Shown piece by piece: positions 13,151-27,303 of a stretch of DNA of 64,000 bases (its first letter is position 1; each line of letters starts with the position of its first letter). The stretch is from Brachypodius melanocephalos (Eukaryota; Chordata; Aves; Passeriformes; Pycnonotidae): contig VZSR01000170.1 of assembly GCA_013398615.1 (NCBI GenBank), positions 1,648,912 to 1,712,911 of the forward strand, given 5' to 3'. Position numbers and translations under genes: made by a program. Below the pieces are notes generated by a model that was given only the letters and a program-made list of their open reading frames with translations, was not told the origin of the DNA and made no database searches.

Positions 13151-16100
13151 CTCTACAAACATGAAGGGATAAATACTGCAAAACTGAAAAGTTGGTTTTC
13201 CTTATTCTCTTTCATAGTCTTTCTGTGGGAACAAGATTTTTGCATATTCACACTTTATCTAGGAAATGGAGCTCCGTTCTTTTCATATATTATAAATCTT
13301 TTTCATGAAACTTTGGACTAGACTCCAGAAGAATTCAGATTGTGAGTGCTTTCCACTCAGTAAGAACCCCTCACGCATATGTCAAGTACCCACACAAACT
13401 GACACAAATAATCTTCACTGACCAAGTACCACTATCTAAAGTAGAGGAGCAAACACTCCCATTTAGGGGAAGTTTACTTCAAAAACTGTTATAAAAATGA
13501 GATGCCCTTACAAGATGGTGTGGTGGTACCAGGAGTCTGGGATGTCCTGAGAGACCCATGCAGGTTACAGCACAGAGTCACCACGGGAAGTGAGGCAGCA
13601 TGAGGAGGACCCGTCCTGGAGAAAGGCTTGGGGGATATGCAGAGGCTTCAGCTCTGGTCTTTTGTCGAAGAAACACTCTCACACATGTTTGAATACTGCA
13701 TCATTTCAGCAGAGAGGGAAAGGCTTCCAAGCTGCACAATTATGCTATTGTAATCACAAAGTGCAAGCCAAATTAGACAGAGCAGCTCTGTTTCCCTGAA
13801 TCTGGTTTTATAAGCTACATTCTAGCGGCACTCCATTACGCTGCTATGCAGAAGTGTCTGGCATTGTTTCCATCACAAACAAATCTTTATGTCCTAAATT
13901 CATGCTGGACGGAAACTTGGCTTCCATGGCACAAACCTAAGAATTACATTTGTTTGTTTAAACAAATTTGAGGGAAAACATACTTGGCTATCTTTGAGCT
14001 ATATGATGACAAGATGATTTAGATCTCCCATAAAAGATATAATTCTTTTTTTTCTCCTCACGCCAAACAATGATGCTTTCTTATAGCTGGACAGTTGCTG
14101 GCTAGGAGTACAAATCCATCAAGAAAAGCCAAGTCTCAGCTGTATTGATTAGGACAGCAGATGCTGAGCACCTCACAGGATGTGGTTCTTCCTTTGGAAA
14201 AGTGAAGACAAAGGTTTATCGCCTACATTTATAAGACTGAATTTTCATTTGACTGATGCTTCTCTGTGTAAAGCTAAATTGGAATTGATGTATTTCCACT
14301 GTATTGTGTACTATTAGAACTATTTTATCCTCCCTAAACAGTGTGTATTTACAAACCACTACTATAATAATACATCCTTGAAAGGAAACTTCCAAAGAAA
14401 GATAAAACTGAAATATGTAAAAAATGCAGCCAAAACTCAATTTTTCACTTTTACTCGTCAAATCTTAATTTATGCTTATGTAAAGTACAATCAAAAGAAA
14501 ATTAGGATGACATTCTGCACCCAGCATCAAAAAATCAGAAGTCATTGAAGAGATACATACAATTTTTTACTGATGTTTTTATAGAATATAATGCCTTATG
14601 TCACTTAATTAAGGAAATTGTCCCTCAGAGAAAAAAATATATTCTAAATGTATTCATAATTTTCTGTTTATAGAGCAGAAGTTGTATCTTTTTGGGTTAT
14701 GAATTAATTCAATCCCACTAATAACTGGCACCAAAGTATCATGGAGGAATAGACAAAATTATAAATCATTAATAAAGCTTTCTCTGAAATGAGACAAAAG
14801 CAACCTTAATAAATGCTTCATTATCATTCCACCTTTGTTGTTGCCTTTTGTTGTTTTTTGCCACCTTCATTTTATCTTCATTTCATTCAGTTGTGATCTA
14901 GACTCTACAAGGCTGTCTCAAAGAGAAGGATAAACAGGTCCTTCATAGAACAAACAGATCCATAATCTCAGAGAAGTACACTGGATGATGCTACGAACAG
15001 ATGCCTTTGAATATATTTTAGACATTATTCTTTTGAATGTCTTAAACTGACTTGTACCTTTAAAAGCCATTGAATCTGAAGACAGTAGAAGCATATGTAG
15101 AAAATAGAAGCAAAAATCTAAAATTTATAAAATATATAACACCACATGAAAAGCTGGAGCTCTTCTTCTTTACTGAAATGAAGTCTATCGTGTGCAGGTA
15201 TAAGCAGGACAACCATGCAGTTCTTGATCACCTGGGCCCCAACTGAGAACATTCTCACAAACCACTCTTTAAAACTCAGCAAGGCCTACAAGCTAATTAT
15301 CTTTTCCAAATTATCTCTTAAGATTTAATTTCCAGTACTAAATATTTGTTCCTGGTATAGTCAGAGGAACCCAAAAACACAGATTAAACAAACAATTATA
15401 TGAATAGACACCTGCTACACTATGGCATACCATTAACAGAGAGAGTCAAATCTCAACAAATAACTTTTTTTGCTCATTGTTGCATTTAAGCAAATGCTTG
15501 CCATCTAAAATAAATTCTGAGCAGTTTCCTCTATGGAGTTATTTGTTCTCAATGTCATCATTTGCTACAACAGTGGCCAGAAGTGGATTTTCCATCCTGA
15601 CTAGATTGTAGTTTACTTTGTCACGGTAATTATCTATTACTCCCATGTATACTGTTTGTTTACAAGTTCCACATCACATGCTTCTTTCTAAACCAAAGTG
15701 ATGGTCTTTCCTGAAGACAAACTAAATAATGAGTTTGAAAGAAGAAATATGCTGGTAGTCACTGAAACTCTCACAGTAGAAGGATCTTCAAGACAGACAC
15801 GCAATTGCTTTTGGATAGAAGAGGGAAATTAAGAAGCAGGATGGCGAGCTAAGAAGCTGACATTAGGCAAGAAGGGCCCTTGCAGGATGTTTGCAAAAGT
15901 TTACTGAATTTTCCAAGTCACTAAGGATCACCTAGACCTCCCACTAAGCTTACAAATATCTGTCTAAATTCACGGAGTCCTCCACACTTCTCTGACTTTG
16001 GGATGCATACCCACACTCTTCCCCTTGCAAAGGCAGCACCTCTACATCTCACCAACTTACTGTGCAAAAGCAACCTATAGTCAACTTCTTCCCAGTGCTA

Positions 16101-19100
16101 TAACCTTAACAAGTACCAAAAAGCATGTTTTACTCATCAACTCAAAACATTGGGTCTCACTCTTCCTCCCTGGGACTTTTTTATATTCCACTATTTTTTC
16201 TGGCTTGCTTCTACTAAGAAATGCCACAGATCTTCTCTTCAAGAACCAGTCTTTAGTTAACTTCTCTGAACTTCTACCATTAACAACCATCACTTTCAGA
16301 AGTGTCCTTTTTCCCCACTAGTCTCCTCTTGATTTTTTTTCCCTCAAAAAATTCGACAGGGTGAGCAATTGATTTTTATCTTCTTCAAAAACTTCTCTTA
16401 TTATCCATTGCAATATCTGATTCCGTAGTGTATGCACTGCTTGTTGCTTCTTCCTAAGAAGGGAAGTCAAAATTGATACAGTTGACATTCAGGTCTCCCT
16501 AATAAAAAATTCTATTTCCCTTTGTGAAATGAAGTAAATATGTACATTAAATCTTTCATCACTAGCTAAAATAATTCATTACAGTTTCCTACTGAAGAGA
16601 AATGAGGAACGTGATCTCTATGTGACAGCATGACAAAGTAACGCCTGTGGATTTGACGTGATCAGACCCTAATATTTGTGAGTAAACCAACGGCAAAATG
16701 CAAGGTAGTTTCCAGTCAGACTGAAAATAGCTCAGAGCAGCTTGCATTGATCTGCCCCCGTGTTTCTGACAGTGCCACATGTTTAAAGAATAGTTTTTAA
16801 GTTAAATTTGAAACAGGGAAATGATATCTTAATAAAAAGCACGTGTGTGCACACTCATTTGCAGACACACGCACGTTTTCTTGACACAAACTGTCACCTG
16901 GATAGTGATTTCAATATTCAGCATCTCAGTTCTCTGCAAACATTTACAGAAAAACAGAATGCATGAAGTCCTGGGATCAGTAAAATCCATGGCAAAACTC
17001 CCACTGAGCTTCATCTATCCTCATTCTTGCACTCAACCTCAAGTCAATGTGTCCTTTTGTTTATTTTCTTGTTCCAGTACTTTCCTCTAATGATATTAAC
17101 ACAGGAGAAATAACTTCTTTTCAGCACAACTCTACAGAAATTGGCAGGTTCTCTTTCAAGGCATTTATGAAAGCTTCTTCTTTGGTTTGATTAGACTATT
17201 CTTGCTTCAGCATTTGGACCCAGATCAAGAAAGAAATTTCAAATTCTGCCCACAGAATGTTCATGTAGCATCTGAATTGGAATGAGGTCATTCTGCCTTC
17301 ATTTTCATGCCTTGAGGTTTGTTGCTAGCTTTAGAACCAGAAATCTGCAGCAAAATTGAGCTTCTTTCACCTAGCTTCAGGACCAAATTATCTAACATCA
17401 GGAACTACTTACACTGGTGAATACATGCCAACAGCTATCAAACAGTGGTATCTGAGATGGAGCATTTATTTCCTCTTTTAACCCTAAGGAAATATTATGA
17501 TAACAAAATGTCGTCACCCCTGGAAAGTATTGACTTTTACATGATGACCACAGGATCCATTTTTGGACCAGCTTGTCTGAAATTCATTATGCTAACCAAA
17601 GATTGGTGGGTTGAGCTTTTTTTCTGTTGTGTTCTAAGAAACTGGAATCATAAAAGCTTCATGCCATGTGAAATTGGACAAGAGAAGCTCCTCTTAACTG
17701 TGGAGCTGTAGCCCAACTAAGAGAGAGTAGCATTTACAGCAATGTGGATTTGTGGGTCTCTGAAAATCAGTGGTCACTGCTGTAAAAGAGCCTATACGTC
17801 CTTCTAAAAAACATTTCAAGTTGGAACCAATGAAACTCTGAAGCTTGCTGTCAGGGCCCAGAAATCATCTGGCATATCCAGTTTATTACTGCTGCCAATA
17901 TATCCTGAAGACAATCCCAAAGGTCTCCCAGAAGCACAAAAGTAACGACCAATACATTTTTTGCTAATTTCTTGTTATTGTTATTTCCTCGTCACTGTCA
18001 GTATCTAATTTTTTGTTCTTACAGCATTTCTTTCTGATTGATCTTCCTCTCTATGTCACTGTGCTAATCAAATGCAGCACTGTCCTTCCTCCCAGTGACA
18101 CTATTTTTCAATTCATGCACGCATGATGCTCAAAGGCAGTTATGTTGCAGCATCACCTTAGATATTTCAGACAAGAGCTCCTCTAGTGTCACCCCAGGTA
18201 GTAGTTGGGGTGCAAAGGTCATCCCAATCCATTTGAATGGAAAATCCACAGGATTGCTTCACTTATGCATTCATGCATGTGCGAGGGGCAGAGAAGTCTG
18301 GCACCCTGGAGAAGACTGTAGCTGACTTGAGCATGCAGGGCCTGGTTAGTGAGTGTTCCCATAGACTTGTAACTACACACATAACACCATTCTGTTTGAC
18401 TTTTTACCCCCTTGGTTCCATTTTCCAAATCAAATTTTAAAGGGTTGGATCTGACCTTCTCACCCTGAGAAACAGTGAAAGAGCTCAAGCAGGAATACCT
18501 GGCCAGTCACACCATTAAAACAAAAACAATTACTGCCTTATTTAACAAAACAAGCCACAATCACAAAATGGTAGAGGCCGCCTATTTTGTTAAGGTCTTA
18601 ATAGCATATTTTATGGTTCCCTGAGGAATAATTCTCCTTATTCAGAGAAACACTTATTAACCTTCATAATTTATTTGTGGCTTCACTAAACACGCACATA
18701 CTGTACTGTATGGCTATTAATCCTGGGAATGAACTTAATAATGATGGGTTCAGTTTAGCTCAGATAACCACCCAGATTTCTGGATACCTTTTTGAATATA
18801 TATTAACTGTTTGGGACTCTCTAACACACTTTTTTTCCAAAGTCTCTGTTACATGGCACTCTGCTGCTAGTCAGCCTTCCCAGAAGGTCCCCAGTTTCCT
18901 CCCATCATGTTAGGTGAAGTGTTCAACTATTTCTTAACTGGCACCACAACTTGCTTATTCGTATTTCTGAGATAAAACCTTAGCTGTTAGTTGGAAGGTC
19001 CTAGGGACACGCAGCCTGTATTGTAGTCTGGACTTTGTCGTGAAACATACATGTTGGCTCTCTTCCATAATGCTTGTTTCAGTTTTCTTCCTCTGAGGAA

Positions 19101-19638
19101 GATGAGAATAGTGGAAATACAGAAGCTGTCGTATCTGACTCCCATAAATTTGGCATGTAGCTTGTCTGTGCTTAACTTCATATAGCTTTTGTTACTTCTA
19201 GTTTGGTTGGTTTTTGTGTTTTTTTTTTCCAATAACCTACTTAACCAGGCCCTTTTTGGTTGCATTTGATACAGGGTGTTATATGTGTTTCTCACGTCCC
19301 TATCGCTCCAGGATTCTGAATCGGTTTAGGACTCTAAACACAGGCATATCATTAAAAAATGATTTATCTATAAAATATTCAAAAAAAAAAGAAAGATTTC
19401 CCAGAAATATAGTCTTGCTACTAAAGAGAACAGATGCCCAGATGTTCAGAAGTCAGTCTCTCTACTAATGCCTACTGTAGTCTTTTTTTTGACTACTTCT
19501 AATTCTTTTGACTTTTTCTACTGCTTTTAGCTAGTTATTCAAACTGAATATGAAGAACTTCTCCTTAACATATTCCATCATTTTCATAAAATGAACAAAC
19601 CCAATACTAATGGTGTTGCTCCTAGTATTTACTAGCAT
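13151..19638. other. Unique AT-rich DNA, nothing recognised
   Basis: No recognised gene or element. A frame of about 107 codons at 15998-16321 lies in pyrimidine-biased sequence, has an antisense shadow frame and shows no domain. Confidence 0.6.
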
Positions 19639-19977
19639 AGTGATATTTCTGTGGAGCCTGTGGACAGAATAGCCATACCACGGCTATGTGAGCAATTGCT
19701 GCTTGAACCAGAACTAACTTTAGAGAAAGCTATAGTTATTTCTAGCCAAATTGTGACTGCAGTAGCAAGGGCTAAAATAATTGCTCAAGAGGCTATAGAC
19801 CATGTCCAAGCAGTTCATTCATTAATGGGCATAAAATGGCATAAGCGTGGCAGGCAGAATGGTGGTAAACAGAGCATGTTTGATACATCTAGGAACCACC
19901 GTGCCATCTTAACACCCTCTGATACTTCAAAGTCAGGCTTTGATTGTGAATCTCTACTGCGTATTACTCTACAGTAA
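19639..19977 (+). pseudogene. Gag-like open frame, probable relic of a Ty3/gypsy-type retrotransposon
   Basis: An open frame of 112 codons runs from just after a stop at 19633-19635 to a stop at 19975-19977. There is no ATG at its start. Residues from about 19651 include PRLCEQLLLEPELTLEKAI followed by SSQIVTAVARAKIIAQEA. I recognise this as similar to a segment in Gag polyproteins of vertebrate Ty3/gypsy-type elements, where an Arg/Glu-rich RERLLLE followed by LTLEKAI-x-I-A-xx-IE occurs upstream of the zinc knuckle. The last 55 or so residues, from QAVHSLMGIKWHKRG, do not look like Gag and contain no CCHC knuckle. No protease, reverse transcriptase or integrase follows. It could be a dead fragment or a captured exon. 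The family assignment is from memory and not from an alignment. Confidence 0.45.
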
Positions 19978-22900
19978 TCTCTACTGTCAACTGCACTCTG
20001 AAATAAAACCATGGCCTGCAGGCAATTTCTTTATGAAATTATGGGTATGATAAGGATGAGATAAAAGAATCACAAATCTATGCTTTCAGTTGTCACAGTC
20101 AAAGACACTTGAAGACATCAGATATTCAATTTCTACTAAAACAAAATCAATAATTTAGTGATCAAACAAAAACACACTAATGAACCTGGGCTTCAAGGCT
20201 ACAATGATTAAAAAGAAAACTTTGAAAACTTGGTCAGATTAACCAGGGTAACAAGCCTGATTAAATCTACAGATGGGCTGAAATGGCAGCACTGAAAGAT
20301 GTGAACTGCCCTGTTAACTAATAGAACAAGCACTTCACAGGACCTTACCAACTCCACTGTAATTTATGCATCAACTATTAACTTATCCCTTGGGATGACC
20401 AGGGAAGGAGATAAGGAGCTCTTATCATTACTGTCATATTTGTCTGGTTGGCTGTATAAAGGAGACATGAGCAAGAGAAGCTTCTGACTGATCTTGGGAA
20501 GAGAAGGAAGTTGGCTGGTCTAGTTAGTTGGCTAAATCAGGAACTTACTTGTTCTGACAGCTCAAGTCCTTGGCACTAGGCCACAAGTTTCACTTAACTG
20601 CACAAGAACAAAGACCCCAGTGGGACCAAGCAAGAGGTTGCTGCTGTTGGAAGTGAAGCATTTGATTTAGTTTAAGGAGCCAAAAATGATGATCTCTGTA
20701 GGTTGTACCAATATCAACTCAATGTGAATGAGCAAGGCAAGATAAACACACACTCTTATGTGTTCAAATGCATTGGCTAGCTTTCCTGCACACAGTTAAA
20801 TACGAGCCCTGAAGTGAAAACACTTCCACAGCTTGCTCATGGGAACAGGCAATTAATTACCTGTGGTGGGGAAGGCATTAGGGCCTTTGCTCCCTAGCAA
20901 ATCACCCCATCTTCCTGAACAGCTCAAAGTACATCACTGAGTAGGGGGAGAACATTCAAGGATACCTCACTTGCAGAAAGTGCAGGAAGATCCCCTGACA
21001 TAAATGAGATGGGTCATCTCTGCTGAGCTGACTTGCAAGGGACACTGCTCTGTATCTCACTGAACGCCAAAGCCAGGTGCCTTCAGCTTGTTCAGACACT
21101 ACTTAGACAGCTGGCTGCAAGAGCAATGGCTCAGAATCAGATTCAAGTCCCAGGAAATCCTGTTACTTGCCAGAGAAACAAGAAAGGAGCTGTAACACTG
21201 CTGGCCCAGTTGTATCCATTGTTCCTGACACAGAGCAGGACCTTTTGGAGCACCATCAGAGAGCACAGAGTACACTACTGCTTGTAGCAGACTACACCAG
21301 CCAATGCCTAGAAATAAGCTTTCTTCTATAACTGTGCATCTATAAAATACTCCTGTGTTGCCTTAATTATGACCCTATTTGCAATTCAAGCCTTGTTAGG
21401 TAAATCCTCCAAGAATAAAACAAACAGAGGAGGTGACTTGCTCTTTTTCTCCTATTTTCACTAGCATAGTCAAAAAACTGAAAGTAGGAAAACACAAAGG
21501 TTTTCCTAGAAATATTAATTTTTAACTGCAAATATGTTTTAAATTATTTTTAGTCATCTCTTAGACATTTTAAAACCTCTTGTCTTTTATGCACTTAGAG
21601 ATTAGGGGGGCATCATTCTCAGTAGTAATTACTACTTTCCATTGGAAATGTAGACAAAATTACTCTGACACTCAAAAGGTGTATTGAGTAAAACGTGCAA
21701 ATACTTGTTTTATTTATATCACCATGATCACCACAGTATTCCCAGTATACCTAAATATAGTTGGAACCCTATATTATAATTCCACAAGTTCCTTTCCTGT
21801 TTGTTATTAGACATACTAATCACAAAAAGTTTTCTGACTGAAAACTCTGTGCACCACTGTAAGGTGAACATTGACTATAATTAATTAGTAATGGGCAATT
21901 GTAGTTTACAGAGATGCTACGTATATTTTTACATAGTATCTGCAAAGAATAAATAACAGGATAAGACCAAATGTTTTTCATGGATTTTTCATTGATAGGA
22001 TTGACTGCAACTGTAATTTTGTCAATAAATATATTAAAATGTAAGTCTCATTTAACACAACTCGCACCCTCTGTCCTAATTCTGGGAGGACAGAAATGGT
22101 CCTTTACCGACTTGTCCTGCTGGCTGCTTCTACAATAAGGTCATGAGCAATGCAGCCTAAGTAAATGGAGAAGACTGACATGTCTATTTATTTACAGAGG
22201 ATAGCTTCCTTCCTTTGGTCTGCCTTTCTCCCTTCTTCACCCCCGCAGTCTAACCCTGCCCTGTCTGGTACGTGGGTATGGTATTTGTCTTCCAAACACA
22301 ACAAATAGAAGTTAACATTCACCAACTGTGACTTATCTGACAGCTCAGCACTCTGTTTCAAGACGTTCACTGTTGCAACTTGATTTCCACAAAGCCCTGC
22401 GTCATACTGGGGCATGCTGCCAGGTCATACGCTGCTCCATTTCTTCAAAATGGAAATTTGTTAAGCTTCTGAGGTCTTTCCTCCTTCTCTTATGCTGCTT
22501 CATACATAAATGGAAGATCACGTCAAATGATACTATTGCAGGGAAAAACAATTCATAGTTTGGCAAAACTGTCCCTCCATTTTCAGTGTGAATTTTTGCT
22601 ACTCCATTTGGCATAGGAATTCACTCAGTTCCTCTCCTGTGAAGATGTTGCTTTCCTAATATTCTTGCTTGACTAGAACAAAAATCTTCCTATATGGCTC
22701 AGGTGTCAATTATTCCAGTCCAAGGGTAACATCCTCTCCCACTCTCTAACCAGACTTGTTTCAGATATAGTGGGGCATGGATTCAGACTCCTGCTATGAT
22801 CAGTTACTTCCTGACCTTAGCTGCACCATAGGAACTCTTTTTGTTATTGTTTAAAGGGCCAATATGTTTTGTAGGTTTTCCCTTCCCCCTTTTAGACTTT

Positions 22901-25484
22901 GGAATAGATCAAGGACTACTTAGGACTCACAATGTAGCAATTCACAACAATCACAACAGAAATTGATGAAGAAGCACCTTTAAGTTCCATATGTGGATTT
23001 TTCATTATGGCAAAAAGTTGTCTGCAAGTGTTTCTCTAAGACAGTTAGTGACATTTTACTTTGTCAAATGTCCGCTTATTTCAAGAAGAATAGAAACTTC
23101 TCAATCCCTTGGTGTAACATCTAAGTCATCTTAAGCCAAACTCCATACTCTAGAGGCTTTTGAAATCTACATGGCAATGGTCTGTTCCTTTCTTTGTTAC
23201 TTGCTCACACATCCAATCTTCCTGCCCAATTACCTCATGCCAAAACCATGCCAGAACCTGCAGCTTGCAGGTGCACCCCCAGATGCCTAGACCTGAAAGC
23301 AAGAGCACCACACTGAATCAAACTGTGAGGCTGGAAAAGTGCACCACAGGCTTTTCTTGCTTTTAATGCCTCTGCACCACTTCAGAAATGCAAATTAGCC
23401 TGAAAACATTTTATGTGCCCATTTGGCTCCAACACCTCAGTGGCTGCACTATCTGCTACACTGCAGGTTACAGCTGATATAGGCAGAACCAGTTCTATAC
23501 GGCATCCCTCTCATTGTCTCCAGAGAATGCAGGAGCCAGGGGAAGGAACCAATAGATGGACCATCACTAAGCTATTCTCAGGAACATCCCCTAACAAGAA
23601 TTTCATGACAGTTAGAGCTGCTCCTTGGAAATTGAGTCTTAAATGAAGGACTTTCCCATGGATTGTAAGTCACCCAGAAAAGCAGAGTAAAGCCCTAGGT
23701 CCCTTCTCTGGTCATCAGCAAATCAAGATAAATAACTTCCTAATAGCATATTAATGTGTTCTGTGCTATTTTCTGTTTATTGAAGGCTATTTTCTGTGCT
23801 ATGGTGCAATGTTGATGGAAGACTGGATAGCCTGAATAAGGAGCAGGAACCTCTTGGTTATTTCTGTCTTTGTGCCTTACCTAACAGTGGGGAGAAAAGG
23901 TTTCCCCTCTTGAAGTAGAATATGTCCCCAGTGCTTCTGCATACACCTTTCACCTGGAGCTCTGTGTTATGAGGATGCAGTCACAATGATTGCCCTCCTC
24001 TTGTAACACAAAACTCCTTTTTTGTTGCTGGGGCACCTGTCCTTGATGAGAGAAGCAAAAACTAGGAATATGATCCTATCCATAACTTTGTTTCACCAAT
24101 ATCTTTTCGAAAACAACACCTCCTCTCTAATGGAGTGATCATACTCGGTGTTACTCAGATACAAGGAAAAGACCAACCAGCCCTGACTCACTTTATTCCT
24201 TGGTCCTTGCTTAGATAGAGGAAGGCTGAACAAAACCTCAGTAAGGAGAAAAGGATGTGGCCTACGGTGATTAATTCTCTCCCACAAATACAAGTCAGTG
24301 AGGGTGGTGCCTCACCATACGTACCAAACCCTTCCGTCTCTCTCTAGGACAGGAAGTCCTCGCCCATCTCCTGAAGAAGCAGGGCACCCCCTGCTGACCC
24401 TGCACCTAGGAGATGGGAGGGTTTGCATGTCCTCAAACCCAACTGAAAAAAAACCCCAAACATATCACTGGAGTTCCAATATGTAGTCTTAATTTTGTTC
24501 TTTTATGTATATATTTATTGTCAATTTTCAGAGAAAGATGCTTCTCACAGGCCAAGAGTTTCATCAGGTAGAAAGAAATATTGCTCTGTGCCACACTCTC
24601 AGCATCTTTGCGGAAATTGCCCAAAGTAACCAGTGTTGCAGCAGAGAAAAGCGGACTTTTATACACTGCTGTCATGCCTTTCCACTGCTGTTATAGCTGA
24701 AATTGATCCAGATATTCTTCATAACAATGAGAATAATATTAATGATTGGTATGAAGACAGAAAAAAAATATACTTATTTCTTCTCTGTGAGGAAGTAATT
24801 TAGGAGTTTGCCTGACTCAGGGTTCAAAGTACTCCTAATTTTTGTATGTCATTATATCTTTTGCCCATGTGGGATGTTTTTGAAGCAAGTAATTAGTATT
24901 GTTCATGTCTGTTTCAGTCATGCTCTTGACTCTAACATTTGCACATCTTGTCTCATCAATTAAAGGAGTTTTTGGAAGTATAGAGCAAGGCCATTATGCC
25001 TTGGTTTTTATGCAGGATAAAGGAAAAGAGGAGGACTTGTCTCTGTCTTTAACTTGGTTTGGAACAATTTAGCTTGAGGGCAAACCATCTCTTGTAAAAT
25101 CTAAAATACTTCACAGATGCCAGGTCTCCAATAAATTTTGGAAATCAAGATGCATATTTTAATATTAACACTTTCAGAATTTTACCTGACATGCTGGAGA
25201 TACCAAAAGAATTCTAAATTCTTTCTTCTTGTATTCAATTTACTCCACATTTCTCATAGCAGAACTTTAAAGATCTGTCTTAGAAACAAGCAGAATAGGT
25301 GAGCGACAATTACAGCCCATAGGAAAAAATGTGTGTATGAAAAAATTTCATAAATCTAATCCAATCTGGACAATCTTGATTATGGTGTATGACATTCTCT
25401 CTTTTCATATAATACGATGTAATTCATTTGAACTCATTGCGTATTACTAAAATTGAAGGAAAATAGATTTGCTTTTTTTCAGTT
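19978..25484. other. Unique DNA, possibly retrotransposon-derived at its start
   Basis: About 20.4-21.3 kb is somewhat GC-richer, with a TATA-like GCTGTATAAAGGAGACATGA at about 20451. It follows the Gag-like frame, so it could be a decayed part of the same element, but no LTR pair, tRNA primer site or pol domain was found. The rest is featureless. Confidence 0.45.
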
Positions 25485-27303
25485 TATGACCTTTGGAAAA
25501 AGGGGCAGGCAACTCAGGAGGACTACTGGGATGTTTTGACATTAGGCAGGGAGAAAATTACAAGAGCTAGAGCCCAACTAGAACTTAATCTGGCTTCTGC
25601 CATGAAAGAAAAAAAAAAATGTTTCTACTACATCAGCAACACGAGCAATGCTAGAGAGGGTCTCCATCCTTTACTGGATGCAGAAGGGTACATAGTGACA
25701 AAGAATGAGGGAAAGGCTGAGGTACTTAATGCCTTCTTTGCCTCAGCAAGACCAGGCAGTCCAGACCACTAAGCTGGAAAAGAGAGATGTAGAGCAGAGT
25801 GAAGTCCACATAACCCAGGATGAAAGAGTCAGTGACTTGCTGTACCACTTAGACACACACAAGTCCACGGGTCTGGTTAGGATTCACCCAGGGGTACCAA
25901 ACAAACTGGCAGAAGTGCTCACTGGGCTGTGTTCCACCATTTATCAGCAGTTCTGACCAACTGGGGAGGTTCCAGATGACTGAAGTTAGCAGATGTACTG
26001 CCCATCTACAAGACGGGACAGAAGGAACAGTCAGAGAACGCCAGGCCTGTCAGCCTAGCCTGAGTGCCAGGGAAAGTTATGGAACAGATCATCTTGAGTG
26101 CCATCACACAGCACTTGCAGGACAACAACACCAGGCCCAGCTAGCACAGGTTCATGAAAGGCAGGTCCTGTTTGATCATCCTGGTCTTCTATGGCAAGGT
26201 GACCCACCAAGTCGATGACCGAAAAGCTGTGGATGCTATCTATCCGGATTTTAGTTAAGCCTTTGACACGCTTTCCCACAACATTCTCTTGGAGAAATCG
26301 ACTGTTCACGCCTTGGATTGTGTACTCTTCACAGGGTAAAACACTGGCTGGATGGTCACTTTTCACCACTGGCCACCCATCACTCTATTCACCCAGGAGT
26401 GGTGGTGAATGGAGTTACATCGAACTGGTGGCTGATAACTCCTTGTGTCCCCAGGGCTCAGTATGGGGACCAGTCTTGTTTAATATTTTTATCAGTGATA
26501 TCACTGAGTGGATACAGAGTAACCCTCAGTCAGTTTGCAAGATAACACCAATCTGAGTGGGAGTGTTGGTCTGCTGGAAGGTAGGAAGGCTGAAGCCAAG
26601 TGTATAAGGTTCAACAAGGCGAAAGACCCGGTTGTGCACCTGGGCCCCAACAAGCCCATATAGAGTTACAGGCTGTGGACAGAGTGGATGGAAAGATTCC
26701 CAGTGGAAAATGACCTGGTGATGTTGGTTGAAAACAGATGAACACGAGCCAGTGTGTGCCCAGGTGGCCAAGAAGGCCAATGGCATCCTGGCCTGGATCA
26801 GCAACAGCGTGGCCAGTGGGATCAGGGGAGAGAGAGGTTGAACCTCTGTACGCAGCACTGGAGAGCCACACCGCAAATACCGTGCCCAGTTTTAGGCCCC
26901 GCACTCTGAAAAGTGTCTGAGGGAGCAGAAATCTTTTAGCCTGGACAAAAGACAGTCCAGGGGAGTTCTTTTCACTTTCTACAACTACCCAAAAGGAGCA
27001 AGGTGGGAGTCATTCTTCCAAGTAATAAGTCTTAGGACAAGATGAAAAGGCTTCAAGTTGTGCCAGGGAAAGTTTAGAATCAATATTTGGAAAAATTTCT
27101 TCTCTGAAAGGGTTATCAAGCAGTGGAACAGGCTTCCCAGAGAATGAATTGAGTCACTATTCTTGGAGAGATTTAAAAGACATGCAGATGTGGTACTCAA
27201 AGACATGGCTTACTGGTGGACTTGGCAGTGTCAGATTTGCAGTTGGACTTGATGATCTCAGAGGTCTTTTCCAAGCTAAATTATTTATGATTCCATCATT
27301 TAG
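25485..27303 (+). mobile_element. CR1 LINE, 5'-truncated, with decayed ORF2 reverse transcriptase and 3' end
   Basis: Conceptual translation matches the CR1 non-LTR retrotransposon ORF2 across several frames. From about 25491 it reads LWKKGQATQEDYWDVL, then a Gln/Asn-rich helix (ARAQLELNLA) and KAEVLNAFFAS near 25.73 kb. Next come LPIYKTGQKEQSENARPVSLA-like residues (about 25.99-26.06 kb), FMKGRSCL (about 26.15 kb) and reverse transcriptase motif A as DFS-stop-AFDT (26247-26267, stop codon at 26256-26258). LFNIFISDI follows at about 26.48 kb, then the FADD box (26534-26549). VAKKANGILAWISNSVASG lies near 26.77-26.82 kb. The 3' portion ends with TTGGACTTGATGATCTCAGAG and a degenerate ATTCTATG-like tail near 27.3 kb. 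Stops and frameshifts show it is dead. The full ORF2 would be longer at the 5' end, as is usual for CR1 copies truncated during reverse transcription. Confidence 0.95.
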
